A stretch of 49,112 bases of DNA from contig DKQG01000056.1 in assembly GCA_002471575.1 (NCBI GenBank), positions 1 to 49,112 of the forward strand. The letters run 5' to 3'. Both the position numbers and the translations under genes were made by a program. The DNA is from Alphaproteobacteria bacterium UBA7314 (GTDB lineage: Bacteria; Pseudomonadota; Alphaproteobacteria; MPNO01; UBA830). The notes under the pieces were generated by a model. The model was not told the DNA's origin and did not search any database. It was given only the letters and a program-made list of their open reading frames with translations. This document shows positions 16,623-25,150 of the stretch, one piece after another. How positions within the stretch are numbered: position 1 is the first letter of the stretch; every line of letters starts with the position of its first letter.

Positions 16623-19394
16623 TTATTCGGCGGCGACCGCCGTCGCTTTTTCTACCCTTGCGGCGCAGAATTTGAACTCCGGAATTTTTCCGTACGGGTC
16701 GAGCGCGGAGTTTGTCAGAAGGTTGGCCGCAGCTTCAACATAGCAGAACGGTATGAAGACCACGCCATCAGATACGTCCCTGTCGGCGCGCGCCTTCAGT
16801 TCAATCGCGCCTCGCCGAGTTTCGACGCGGATCATGTCGCCGGCGGATATACCCATCCTGCCGAGGGTCTTGGGTGATAGATTAGCAGTGGCTTCCGGCT
16901 CAATCCGGTCGAGAACGCCTGATCGCCGCGTCATAGCGCCGGTATGCCAATGTTCGAGAACCCGGCCCGTGGTCAGGAGCATCGGAAAATCATCGTCCGG
17001 CACCTCGTCGGGCGGTAAGAGGTCGGCCGGAACGAATTTTCCCCTTCCAGTGGCGGTTGGGAACCCTTCGCGGAACATGATTTCCTGGCTCACGCCGTCG
17101 TCATCGACTGGATAGGTAATGGAATCCTCATCCTGCAGCCGCTGCCAAGTGATGCCGTCGAATGAAGGCATGCATGCCGCCATTTCATCAAAGACCTCGC
17201 TGGCGCTATTATAGGCCCAATCCAGACCCAGGCGGCGCGCAATTTCCTGTATAATCCAGAGATCCTGTCTCGTGCCGCCGGGCAGGGGCAACGCCTTTCT
17301 ACCCATTTGAACCTGGCGGTTTGTGTTCGTGAACGTGCCGTCCTTTTCCGGGAAAGCGCTGGCCGGCAGGATCACATCTGCGTGATACGCGGTTTCAGTC
17401 AGGAACAGATCCTGTACGACCAGGTGATCCAGTGCTGCAAGGGCCTGTCGCGCATGACGGACGTCGGGATCAGACATCGCAGGATTTTCGCCCATGATGT
17501 ACATCGCCCGAATATCGCCGGCGTGGATAGCTCTCATGATTTCGACCACGGTGAGTCCGCTATTTGGATCGAGATCCGTTTTCCAGAATTCTTGGAACCA
17601 TGAATGTATGTCTGGATTGTCGACAGAGACGTAGTCCGGGTAGAACATCGGTATCAGACCAGCGTCCGATGCTCCCTGGACGTTGTTTTGGCCCCGAAGG
17701 GGGTGAAGGCCGGTGCCGGGGCGGCCGACATGTCCTGTCATCAGAGCAAGTGAAATCAGGCATCGCGAATTATCGGTTCCGTGTACGTGCTGGGAAATAC
17801 CCATGCCCCAGAAAATGATACTCCGGTCCGCTTTCGCGTATTCCCGAGCGATGGTTCGGATTCTACCCGCATCGATCCCGCAGATTTCAGACATCTTTTC
17901 CGGAGAGAACGCTCTCACGTGCTCCTTCAGGTCTTCGATGCCTTCGGTGAAGTCCTTGATGTAGTTTTCGTCCGTCAGGCCCTCTTCGATGATTGTGTGC
18001 ATCATCGCGTTCAGGAGGGCTACATCCGACCCGCCCTTGAACTGAATCATATGTGTGGCGTGGCGCGTCAGCGCCTGACCGCGCGGATCCATCACGATTA
18101 GTTTGGCGCCGGCTTTCACCGCGTTTTTGAAGAACGTCGCGGCCACCGGATGATTGACCGTGGGATTGGCCCCGATCACGACGATAACGTCCGATTTGGC
18201 GGCGTCATTGAACGGTGCAGAAACCGCTCCTGAATTGACAGTCTCGATAAGCGCGGCCACAGACGAGGCGTGGCACAGACGTGTGCAGTGATCCACATTG
18301 TTCGTCTGAAAGCCGGTGCGGACAAGTTTCTGGAACAGATAAGCCTCTTCATTCGAACCCTTCGCGGATCCGAACCCTGCAAGACCCGATCCTTCGGTTT
18401 CACGGATCACTTTCTTCAAGCCGTTCGCCGCGAAATCCAACGCTTCATCCCAGGTCGCTTCGCGGAAATATTTCAGTGGATCCGATGGATCAAATTTCGC
18501 ATCGGCATCCTTCAAGATGCCTTCTTTTCGGATTAAAGGTTTGGTCAGGCGGTCCGGGTGATGCACGTAATCGAAGCCAAAGCGGCCTTTAACGCACAAG
18601 CGGTTATGATTTGCGGGCCCATCGCGTCCTTCAACGTGGAGCAGTTTATCGTCCTTGATATTGTAGGTCAGCTGACACCCGACCCCGCAGTAGGGACAGA
18701 TCGATTCAACTTTTCTGTCCGGTCGAATCCGGCCCTGCGGTGCAGCGACCGTGGCCGGAAGCAAGGCACCGGTTGGGCAGGCCTGAACGCATTCGCCGCA
18801 GGCGACACAGGTGCTGTCGCCCATTGGGTCGTCGAAATCGAAAACGATCTTCGCCTCCGCACCCCGATGCGCCATCCCAATCACGTCATTGACCTGAACG
18901 TCGCGGCATGCGCGGACACACAGTGTGCAGTTGATGCAGGCATCCAGGTTGACCGCCATCGCCGGATGAGAAAGGTCCGGATCCGGCGTACGCTTCGCAG
19001 GGAAACGGCTGTAATCGACACCTATGGTGTCGGCCCAACGCCAGAATGTCGAATCGTCGTCATGTGCGCTGTCGCGGCTCCGCTGATCCGCAACCAGAAG
19101 CTCAAACACCATTTTGCGGGCGGATACCGCGCGGTCCGTCGCGGTGCTGACGATCATGCCTTCACTCGGCTGCCGAATGCAGGAAGCAGCGAGTACGCGC
19201 TCGCCTTCGATCTCGACCATGCAGGCCCGACAGTTCCCGTCTGCCCGGTAGCCTGGTTCGGGCGAGTAGCATAGATGCGGAATGCTCGTACCTAACCGCT
19301 GCGCTACCTGCCAGATCGATTCGCCTGGCAAAGCCGACACATCCTGTCCATCGAGCGTAAATCTTACTTCTTCGGTGTTTCCATCGAGCGGCAT
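16623..19394 (-). CDS. fdsA: NAD-dependent formate dehydrogenase, molybdopterin alpha subunit
   Basis: This 923-residue cytoplasmic subunit oxidises formate to CO2 at a bis-MGD molybdenum or tungsten centre. Domain order: N-terminal [2Fe-2S] ferredoxin (CYSPEPGYRADGNCRAC, residues about 41-57), two [4Fe-4S] clusters (CINCTLCVRAC and CVACGECVQACP), then the catalytic domain. The catalytic domain opens with its own [4Fe-4S] motif ICPYCGVGC and later LCVKGRFG. The active-site metal ligand is Cys in DHCTRLCHASS; there is no UGA at this position, so this is a Cys form, not selenocysteine. The C-terminal guanylate-binding domain ends the protein. It lies 15 bases downstream of its electron-transfer partner gene. 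Confidence 0.95.
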   Translation of the reverse strand: MPLDGNTEEVRFTLDGQDVSALPGESIWQVAQRLGTSIPHLCYSPEPGYRADGNCRACMVEIEGERVLAASCIRQPSEGMIVSTATDRAVSARKMVFELLVADQRSRDSAHDDDSTFWRWADTIGVDYSRFPAKRTPDPDLSHPAMAVNLDACINCTLCVRACRDVQVNDVIGMAHRGAEAKIVFDFDDPMGDSTCVACGECVQACPTGALLPATVAAPQGRIRPDRKVESICPYCGVGCQLTYNIKDDKLLHVEGRDGPANHNRLCVKGRFGFDYVHHPDRLTKPLIRKEGILKDADAKFDPSDPLKYFREATWDEALDFAANGLKKVIRETEGSGLAGFGSAKGSNEEAYLFQKLVRTGFQTNNVDHCTRLCHASSVAALIETVNSGAVSAPFNDAAKSDVIVVIGANPTVNHPVAATFFKNAVKAGAKLIVMDPRGQALTRHATHMIQFKGGSDVALLNAMMHTIIEEGLTDENYIKDFTEGIEDLKEHVRAFSPEKMSEICGIDAGRIRTIAREYAKADRSIIFWGMGISQHVHGTDNSRCLISLALMTGHVGRPGTGLHPLRGQNNVQGASDAGLIPMFYPDYVSVDNPDIHSWFQEFWKTDLDPNSGLTVVEIMRAIHAGDIRAMYIMGENPAMSDPDVRHARQALAALDHLVVQDLFLTETAYHADVILPASAFPEKDGTFTNTNRQVQMGRKALPLPGGTRQDLWIIQEIARRLGLDWAYNSASEVFDEMAACMPSFDGITWQRLQDEDSITYPVDDDGVSQEIMFREGFPTATGRGKFVPADLLPPDEVPDDDFPMLLTTGRVLEHWHTGAMTRRSGVLDRIEPEATANLSPKTLGRMGISAGDMIRVETRRGAIELKARADRDVSDGVVFIPFCYVEAAANLLTNSALDPYGKIPEFKFCAARVEKATAVAAE

Positions 19395-19409
19395 GATGTT
19401 TAACCCGGC

Positions 19410-21110
19410 TTACTTCAAGTCTTCCGGAAAGTGGCGGAACACCGACAGCAATCCGTTGGGGGCGGCCTGGCCCAGACCGCAAATCGACGCATCCACCATT
19501 GTCCTGCTCAGTTCTTCCAACAGGGACCGGTCCCAGTGCTCAGATTCCATCAGCTTAACCGCTTTCTCGCATCCGGCGCGGCAGGGTGTGCACTGACCGC
19601 ACGATTCATCCTCGAAAAAACGCATCAGGTTTAGCGCGGCATCTGCGATACTGTCGTGGTCAGAGAGAACCACTACTGCCGCGGAACCGATCAGGCAACC
19701 GTGTTCTTCCAAGGTTCCGAAATCCAGAGGAATATCGTCTTTTTCTGCAGGTAAAATTCCTCCGGATGCACCACCCGGGAGGTAACCCTTGAAGGTATGG
19801 CCCTCAGCCATGCCGCCGCAATATTCGTTGATCAGTTCGCGGATTGTGATGCCGGCTCCGGCAATCTTGACGCCCGGCTCCCGAACACGGCCCGAAACCG
19901 AGAATGTCCTTAGGCCTTTTCGTCCGTTTCGTCCGTGTCCAGAGAACCACTCCGGCCCCTTTTCCAGAACGTCTCGTATCCAGAAAAGCGTTTCCACGTT
20001 GTTGATCAGGGTCGGTTTCCCGAAAAGGCCCACTTCTGCGGCGAAGGGCGGCTTGTGTCTCGGAAGGCCGCGTTTACCTTCGATGCTCTCGAGCATCGCG
20101 GATTCTTCGCCGCACACATATGCGCCGGCACCGCGGCGCAGATGGAGCGTTCCCGGTTTCAGCAGATCGGTTTTTTCAAGCTTCGCGAGTTCATTGGTGA
20201 GGATCGCCCGGATCGCCGGGTATTCGTCGCGGAGATAGATGTAACAAGCCTCTACTTCCAACGCCCACATCCCGATCAGGACGCCTTCCAGAAATCTGTG
20301 AGGATCACGTTCCATAAAATAACGGTCCTTGAAGGTACCGGGCTCTCCCTCGTCGCCATTCACGGCCATTAGCCTCGGACCGGGGAACTCTCTGACGATG
20401 CGCCACTTTCGTCCGGTCGGGAAACCGGCACCGCCCAGGCCCCGTAGTTCTGAGCTTTCGAGAGTTGTTATGACTTCTTCCGGCGTTAACTCATCTGCGA
20501 GGCATCGTTTAAGCGTCTTATAACCGCCCTCCAAGAGGTAGGTGGCGTAATCGATGTGGCTGGGAATAACGGCCTCCAAATCTTTTGCCTCAACCGTACT
20601 TTGTATGCGGTCGGTCGTGGCATGTACGATCTGGTTTTGGCCGACGGCAACAGCCGGGGCCCGGTCGCATGCACCCATGCAGGGTGCGGAAAGTATCCTG
20701 ACATCGTCGCCCAGGTTGTCTCTCAGTTCCGACATCAGTTCTTTTGCGCCAGACATTTCGCAGGTAATGGAATTGCATACCCTGATTGTGATTGCCGGGG
20801 GAGCGCTCCGTCCGTCTTCAAGAACATCGAAATGATGATAGAACGTCGCTGTTTCAAATACCTCTGTCAGGGCCAGCTGAAATTCTTCGGCCAGCGCCAC
20901 CAGATGATCCGGACCCAGACACCGGTATCGGTCCTGGATCAGATGAAGCGCTTCGATCAGCATGTCCCGGCTGCGCGTCATATCTCCCAGCAAATCGGAT
21001 ATCTGCAGCGCTGCCTCGGGTGAGAGTTGTCGGCCTTTTGGTGTTGCGGACCCCTTGCCACCCAAACCCGGGCTCCAGAATTTTAGCGGTTGTTGTCTGT
21101 CATCAGTCAT
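19410..21110 (-). CDS. fdsB: Formate dehydrogenase diaphorase subunit, fused NuoE-like and NuoF-like domains
   Basis: This 566-residue subunit passes electrons from the formate dehydrogenase to NAD+. The first part of about 165 residues is NuoE/FdsG-like, with four Cys for a [2Fe-2S] cluster in CNSITCEM and APCMGACDRAP. The rest is NuoF/FdsB-like: GLGGAGFPTGRKW and NGDEGEPGTFKDR for FMN binding, RRGAGAYVCGEESAML for NADH, and the C-terminal [4Fe-4S] motif ESCGQCTPCRAGC plus ICGLGQ. In the classical FdsGBA complex these are separate genes; here they form one reading frame. Its start overlaps the DUF3553 gene by eight bases. Maturation genes such as fdhD are not in the window. Confidence 0.94.
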   Translation of the reverse strand: MTDDRQQPLKFWSPGLGGKGSATPKGRQLSPEAALQISDLLGDMTRSRDMLIEALHLIQDRYRCLGPDHLVALAEEFQLALTEVFETATFYHHFDVLEDGRSAPPAITIRVCNSITCEMSGAKELMSELRDNLGDDVRILSAPCMGACDRAPAVAVGQNQIVHATTDRIQSTVEAKDLEAVIPSHIDYATYLLEGGYKTLKRCLADELTPEEVITTLESSELRGLGGAGFPTGRKWRIVREFPGPRLMAVNGDEGEPGTFKDRYFMERDPHRFLEGVLIGMWALEVEACYIYLRDEYPAIRAILTNELAKLEKTDLLKPGTLHLRRGAGAYVCGEESAMLESIEGKRGLPRHKPPFAAEVGLFGKPTLINNVETLFWIRDVLEKGPEWFSGHGRNGRKGLRTFSVSGRVREPGVKIAGAGITIRELINEYCGGMAEGHTFKGYLPGGASGGILPAEKDDIPLDFGTLEEHGCLIGSAAVVVLSDHDSIADAALNLMRFFEDESCGQCTPCRAGCEKAVKLMESEHWDRSLLEELSRTMVDASICGLGQAAPNGLLSVFRHFPEDLK

Positions 21111-21288
21111 CTAGTTCCGTCTCGTGGACTGTTTCCAGGTTGATTACGTCCCCGTTGATCAGATGCTTCCCAGAATTTTCGAAGTTTACGGTGATACGCG
21201 AACCGTCGACTGATTGGACCTGTCCCAATCCCCAGTCATGTTCTGTCGGGTGACGAACAATTGTTCCCGGTACGATATCGTAGTTCAT
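21103..21288 (-). CDS. DUF3553 small protein
   Basis: This 61-residue protein matches the DUF3553 pattern: VPGTIVRHPTEHDWGLGQVQS, then ITVNFENSGK and a short VINLETV strand, which together form a small beta barrel-like domain. In larger proteins a similar module is seen near helicase or CarD-like regions, but the stand-alone role is unknown. It is the first gene of the formate dehydrogenase operon and overlaps the fused diaphorase gene by eight bases, so the two are probably translationally coupled. The ATG at 21288 has no strong upstream site. Confidence 0.85.
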   Translation of the reverse strand: MNYDIVPGTIVRHPTEHDWGLGQVQSVDGSRITVNFENSGKHLINGDVINLETVHETELDD

Positions 21289-21566
21289 GCGCCAAGCCTT
21301 TGATCTCGTATCAGCAATTTACATGAAATTTCGACTTCGTTAAGACCGGGTCGCTCCAAACTGGGTAGAGAGAATACGTTGCCGTGTGGGTTTTTTTAAC
21401 CTGAAGGCCCTGTTATGACGGGCCGAGGGGAAGAGAGCTGTGACTTGCCAGATGAATTTGCGCGTATCGGAGCTTGTTCGCTCGCGTATCCTCACGGACT
21501 ATGGTTAAGAAGCAATGAATGAGCGGCGTCTCGCGCCTGTGTCGATGTGGGGCTTCCGGTAAATCG

Positions 21567-21830
21567 TTAACTGCGAACCTTTGTTGCAGGGCGCCTTTTT
21601 GCGGGTGCTACTGCGCACGGTATTAGGTCCGATCGGTTCACGTTGTCGCCTATTTTCGTCAGCAGTGCGGAAAAGTCGATCTGATGCACGGTGCCGCTTC
21701 CGGCGAGTCAAAGGACGTGGACCGCCGCCGCGTCCATTACCATGCACACCCGGACGGAAGAGAGCCCTACTGTATCTCCGACGATACACCTGCCGGCGGC
21801 GACGAGATTGTCAGCTTCCCGGTTGCGCGT
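21567..21830 (-). pseudogene. Remnant of an FAD-dependent oxidoreductase (C-terminal end)
   Basis: Reading leftward from about 21830, the frame gives EADNLVAAGRCIVGDT, then SSVRVCMVMDAAA. This resembles the C-terminal FAD-binding block (DNLLVAGRCxSG ... RxMxxCMxxGxAAG) of pfam12831-type FAD oxidoreductases. A TGA at 21708-21710 interrupts it. In the same frame beyond the stop comes VHQIDFSALLTKIGDNV, which resembles the family's last helix, before TAA at 21567-21569. Nothing resembling the rest of the enzyme is found upstream, where the SMP-30 gene lies. This is a short decayed tail; the assignment rests on motif recall and should be tested by a translated search. Confidence 0.6.
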
Positions 21831-21880
21831 TTGCATCGACGTTATGCTATGACGGATGGCAACAAGACGCACGATGGAGC

Positions 21881-22765
21881 ATGAAGATGTTCGAACCATA
21901 TGTCGCTGTGAAGCAATCCTGTATCCTGGGGGAGTCGCCGATCTGGTGCGCCGCCGAGCAGGCATTGTACTGGGTCGATATCCGTAACCCCATGATTTAT
22001 CGGTGGGACCCGGTGTCCGGGGATATGCAGAACTGGCGTATTCAGACAGAGATCGGCTCCATCGGTTTCGCCGGTCCGGGCCGGTTTATCGCCGGTACGA
22101 GGATGGGGTTCGCCTACATATCCCTTGCGGATGCCGAATTTGAAGAACTGGGGGACCCGGAAGGCGATGGTCGGATGAACGCTGTCAGAATGAATGATGG
22201 TAAAGTCGATCGCCAGGGCAGGTTCTGGTGCGGTTCCATGGAAGACCCGGGTTATGGCGAGGTTGCGTCGCTGTACCGGCTCGATCCGGACCACTCTGTT
22301 CACCGAATGGAAGGCCCAGTCTGTATCTCGAACGCCATCTGCTGGAGCCCCGATGACAAGATCATGTATTTCGCTGACTCGCTGAAGCACACGATGTGGG
22401 CTTACGATTTCGATGCGTCTGCAGGCACCATCGAGAACCGGCGCACGTTTATCAAGGTTCCGGAGGATGAGGGCGTGCCCGACGGGGCGACCGTGGATGC
22501 GGACGGATTCGTCTGGGTCGCACATATGCGGGGCGGCCGGGTTAAGCGGTATGATCCGGATGGGAAGGTCGAGCGGGAAATCCGGTTTCCGGTATTGCTG
22601 ACATCCTGTCCAGCGTTCGGCGGGGCGGACATGAAGACCTTATACGTGACAACGGCTTCCTCCCGGTTCGAACCGGAAGATTTTAAGCGCGAACCCAACG
22701 CCGGAGCGTTGTTTGCCGTTGATACCGACGTGGTAGGTGTGCCGGAACCGGTATTTGGCGCCTGA
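21881..22765 (+). CDS. SMP-30/gluconolactonase family protein
   Basis: This protein of 294 residues belongs to the six-bladed beta-propeller SMP-30/LRE lactonases, which hydrolyse sugar or other lactones using a divalent metal. Metal-site motifs are visible: LGESPIWCAAEQALYWVDI near residue 15 (Glu), CISNAICWSPDDKIMYFADS near residue 145 (Asn and Asp), and DGATVDADGFVWVAHMRGGRV further on. The frame is open back to 21581, but the domain begins right after ATG 21881 or 21887 and the upstream part overlaps a remnant on the other strand. The substrate is unknown. It is followed by a decayed MFS gene that may have been its transporter partner. Confidence 0.88.
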   Translation: MKMFEPYVAVKQSCILGESPIWCAAEQALYWVDIRNPMIYRWDPVSGDMQNWRIQTEIGSIGFAGPGRFIAGTRMGFAYISLADAEFEELGDPEGDGRMNAVRMNDGKVDRQGRFWCGSMEDPGYGEVASLYRLDPDHSVHRMEGPVCISNAICWSPDDKIMYFADSLKHTMWAYDFDASAGTIENRRTFIKVPEDEGVPDGATVDADGFVWVAHMRGGRVKRYDPDGKVEREIRFPVLLTSCPAFGGADMKTLYVTTASSRFEPEDFKREPNAGALFAVDTDVVGVPEPVFGA

Positions 22766-22780
22766 TTTACGCGATCTGAT

Positions 22781-23347
22781 TTGGAACATTCCCGACCAAC
22801 TCGTTTGGGTGTGGTACTACTTTTTCTGTTAGCGGGGTCAGTTGGCGTCGCGCAGATCGGAAGGCTCCCCGGCGCGCTGCCGGCTATAAGAGCTAATCTG
22901 GATTTCGGCCTAGTTGCGGCTTTCTGGCTGATTTCGACGATTGTCCTCATCGGTGCGTTCGGTAGCATTAGCGCGGGAATGATCGGCGACCTGTTTGGTC
23001 ATTGACGGATGTTGCTCGCCGTTGCCGCACTGGTGAACATCTGCAGTTTGGTCGGTGCGGCAGCCGATGGATTTTCCATGCTGATCTTTACCCGGTTTGT
23101 CTAGTGGATCGGATACATCACGGTAATTTCTGCCGCGCCGGTCTTGATTGTTCGGGCGCCGGCCAATCGTGATCGCCCGGTCGCATTTGGTTTTTGGTCC
23201 TTTCATATGGCGATCGGCATGGCGACGCTCGTTGCAACGACCGGAAACTGGCAGTCTGGGCCATGGTTGACCGTGGCCTCCTGTGGCCTCGGGCTGATCA
23301 TTGCGTTTCTGCTAGGCATTCTGGACCGCCGCGCAGGATTGGTGTAG
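22781..23347 (+). pseudogene. Decayed, truncated MFS transporter
   Basis: One continuous frame encodes membrane segments of a major facilitator but is broken by TGA at 23003-23005 and TAG at 23102-23104. The pieces read ISAGMIGDLFGH-stop-RMLLAVAALV and LIFTRFV-stop-WIGYITVI. This aligns with the MFS motif A pattern GxxxDxxGRRxxL and the following RFxQGxG region. Each stop sits where Arg or Gln is expected and each is one C-to-T change from CGA or CAG. After about 189 codons the frame ends at TAG 23345-23347, roughly half the length of a normal MFS protein, so the C-terminal half is missing as well. Likely former partner of the SMP-30 or lyase gene. Confidence 0.82.
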
Positions 23348-23367
23348 CTCCATTCCTGGAGGTTCAT

Positions 23368-24228
23368 ATGACCGATGCAGAGATTCGTCCCCGCCGCAGC
23401 TTGTTGTTCGTACCCGGACTGCGTCCCGATCGATTTGCCAAAGCGCTGGAAAGCGGCGCGGATATTGTGTGCGTCGATATCGAGGATGCCGTGCCGTTGC
23501 CGCGCAAGCAGGAAGCGCGAGACCTTACCTTCCCGTTGTTCGCTGGCGAGGGTCGGGCAAAAGTTGAAACGATGGTGCGTATCAATCCGCTGTCCACGCC
23601 CGACGGGCTGAAAGACATTCTGGCGCTGCGGGGTTGCGCGGCTCCGCCGAGAGCGTTGATGCTTGCCAAGCCTAGTTCGGCCGCCGAAATAAGGCTGTAC
23701 GACGAATTACTACAGGGTAGCTGTGCCGATATCCGTTTTCACGTGATCATCGAATCCACGGACGGCTTGGCGAACGTGATGGAGATTGCGGACGCGTCTT
23801 CCCGGATCGATTCCCTACTTTTCGGCGCCGTCGATATGTCGGCGGATCTGCGCGCCGCCAAAACGTGGGAGACTTTGCTGTATGCGCGTTCGCGCGTTGT
23901 TCACGCAGCGGCGCGGTACGATCTCGATCTGCTGGATGTCCCTTATCTCAATCTTGACGATCAGGCCGGACTGGAGGGAGAGGCACGTATGTCGGATGCC
24001 CTCGGTTTCACCGGGAAGGCGTCAATACACCCGAAACAGATACCGATCATCAACGAGGTTTTTTCCCCGACGCCCGAGCTGGTCGAGCGGGCCCGCAGGA
24101 TTCTCGCCGAATTCGAGAAGGACGAAACCGGCCTGGTGGTAGTCGACGGCGAGCTTATCGAACGTCCCGTCATCCGCTCGATGCTGAGGGTGCTGGCGAT
24201 CGCGGATCATCTGGAAAATGCGGGCTAG
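23368..24228 (+). CDS. HpcH/HpaI-superfamily CoA ester lyase (CitE-like)
   Basis: The 286-residue protein shows the CitE/malyl-CoA lyase pattern: RRSLLFVPG at the start, CVDIEDAVPLPRKQEAR, VRINPLSTPDG, and ESTDGLANVMEIADAS with the metal-binding Glu. FGAVDMSADL carries the metal-binding Asp, and KASIHPKQIPIINEVF is the typical C-terminal block. Relatives cleave or form acyl-CoA esters of beta-hydroxy acids, such as malyl-CoA or citramalyl-CoA, or hydrolyse malyl-CoA. The start at 23368 is set by a GGAGG site five bases upstream; the frame is open to 23194 through the MFS remnant. It converges with the DUF427 gene. Confidence 0.87.
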   Translation: MTDAEIRPRRSLLFVPGLRPDRFAKALESGADIVCVDIEDAVPLPRKQEARDLTFPLFAGEGRAKVETMVRINPLSTPDGLKDILALRGCAAPPRALMLAKPSSAAEIRLYDELLQGSCADIRFHVIIESTDGLANVMEIADASSRIDSLLFGAVDMSADLRAAKTWETLLYARSRVVHAAARYDLDLLDVPYLNLDDQAGLEGEARMSDALGFTGKASIHPKQIPIINEVFSPTPELVERARRILAEFEKDETGLVVVDGELIERPVIRSMLRVLAIADHLENAG

Positions 24229-24231
24229 GGC

Positions 24232-25026
24232 CTAGCTGGACTTTTTCGAGATCGGTTTTTCCGCTTCAACGTCATCGATGAAAATCGCATCGACATTTTC
24301 GTGGTAGAAGCAAATCAGGTCTTTGATCTTGGGGCATTCCGCGATCGGGTCCGGGTAGTACCAGGCGATGTCTTGAAACTCGCTGTCGCCAATCGTGGCG
24401 GTGTGATAGCGAGCAATTCCCTTGTACGGACATTGCGTGGTCGTTGCGCTGTCCTTTAACAGCTCTGTCCGGACGTCCCTCGCTGGGATGTAATACCGCG
24501 TCGCCAAATCCGTCTCAAACAGGAAATGGGCGTTCGTGGTGTCCGCGATGGTTTCTCCGCCCGCAACGACTTTGACGTTTCTTGACGACGGAACCGCATC
24601 AATCCGTTTATATGGATCACGGGGATGGACGAATACTTCTTCGTCTTCTTCGAACCAATGATCCACGCGGTCCCAGAAGAAGGCGCAGTAATCCTGCAGG
24701 TTTATTTTCAACATTTCGTCGTACGGGGTCTGGTAGGCCCATACCGCATTGTCCGATACCCGGTCGCCGGCTTTAATGGACCAGTACGCGGCTTCGCCCT
24801 TGTACTTGCAGTAGGTGCCGTGATCAGTGGGATGAAGAAGGTCCAGCCTTACGTCCTTGACCGGGAAATAGTATACTGGCAGATGGCCGGTCTCGAACAT
24901 CAGCATCATGTCGGTTGAATCGGCGATCCATTCCTCGCCGAATTTGAGCCGCACGCGCCGTGGCGACGGTTCCAGACGAATGATGCGGTCCGGGTTTTTC
25001 TCGAAGCCGGGGGCAGGATTGTTCAT
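24232..25026 (-). CDS. Protein with two DUF427 domains
   Basis: The 264-residue protein consists of two DUF427 copies. The first spans about residues 20-115 (SPRRVRLKFGEEWIADST ... YFPVKDVRLDLL ... CKYKGEAAYWSI ... AVWAYQTPYDE). The second spans about 145-240 (SRNVKVVAGGETIADTT ... YYIPARDVRTELL ... CPYKGIARYHTA ... IAWYYPDPIAEC). Both keep the YYxPxxDVRxxLL and CxYKGxAxY motifs. The domain is a small beta barrel of unproven function; a bound cofactor or redox role has been suggested only loosely, so I assign none. It is divergent from ubiD2 across 124 bases and convergent with the CitE-like gene. Confidence 0.88.
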   Translation of the reverse strand: MNNPAPGFEKNPDRIIRLEPSPRRVRLKFGEEWIADSTDMMLMFETGHLPVYYFPVKDVRLDLLHPTDHGTYCKYKGEAAYWSIKAGDRVSDNAVWAYQTPYDEMLKINLQDYCAFFWDRVDHWFEEDEEVFVHPRDPYKRIDAVPSSRNVKVVAGGETIADTTNAHFLFETDLATRYYIPARDVRTELLKDSATTTQCPYKGIARYHTATIGDSEFQDIAWYYPDPIAECPKIKDLICFYHENVDAIFIDDVEAEKPISKKSS

Positions 25027-25150
25027 TCGGATGCTTCCTTTACCCCGAATAGTTGCTCACCTCGCGCCTTCAGGCAAGCGGGACTGGAGCGACGGACATC
25101 GTATCTCTAAAGTCGTCCGTTCTGAAGTAGTTCCTTAAGGAGGCTGTTTC

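Noticed and set aside
16623..19394. Selenocysteine-type formate dehydrogenase
   Set aside because: The active-site position in RLCHASS is encoded as Cys and no in-frame TGA is present.
21684..21884. 66-residue plus-strand frame ahead of the SMP-30 gene
   Set aside because: It is antisense to the FAD oxidoreductase remnant, whose minus-strand reading has recognisable motifs; the plus-strand frame has none.
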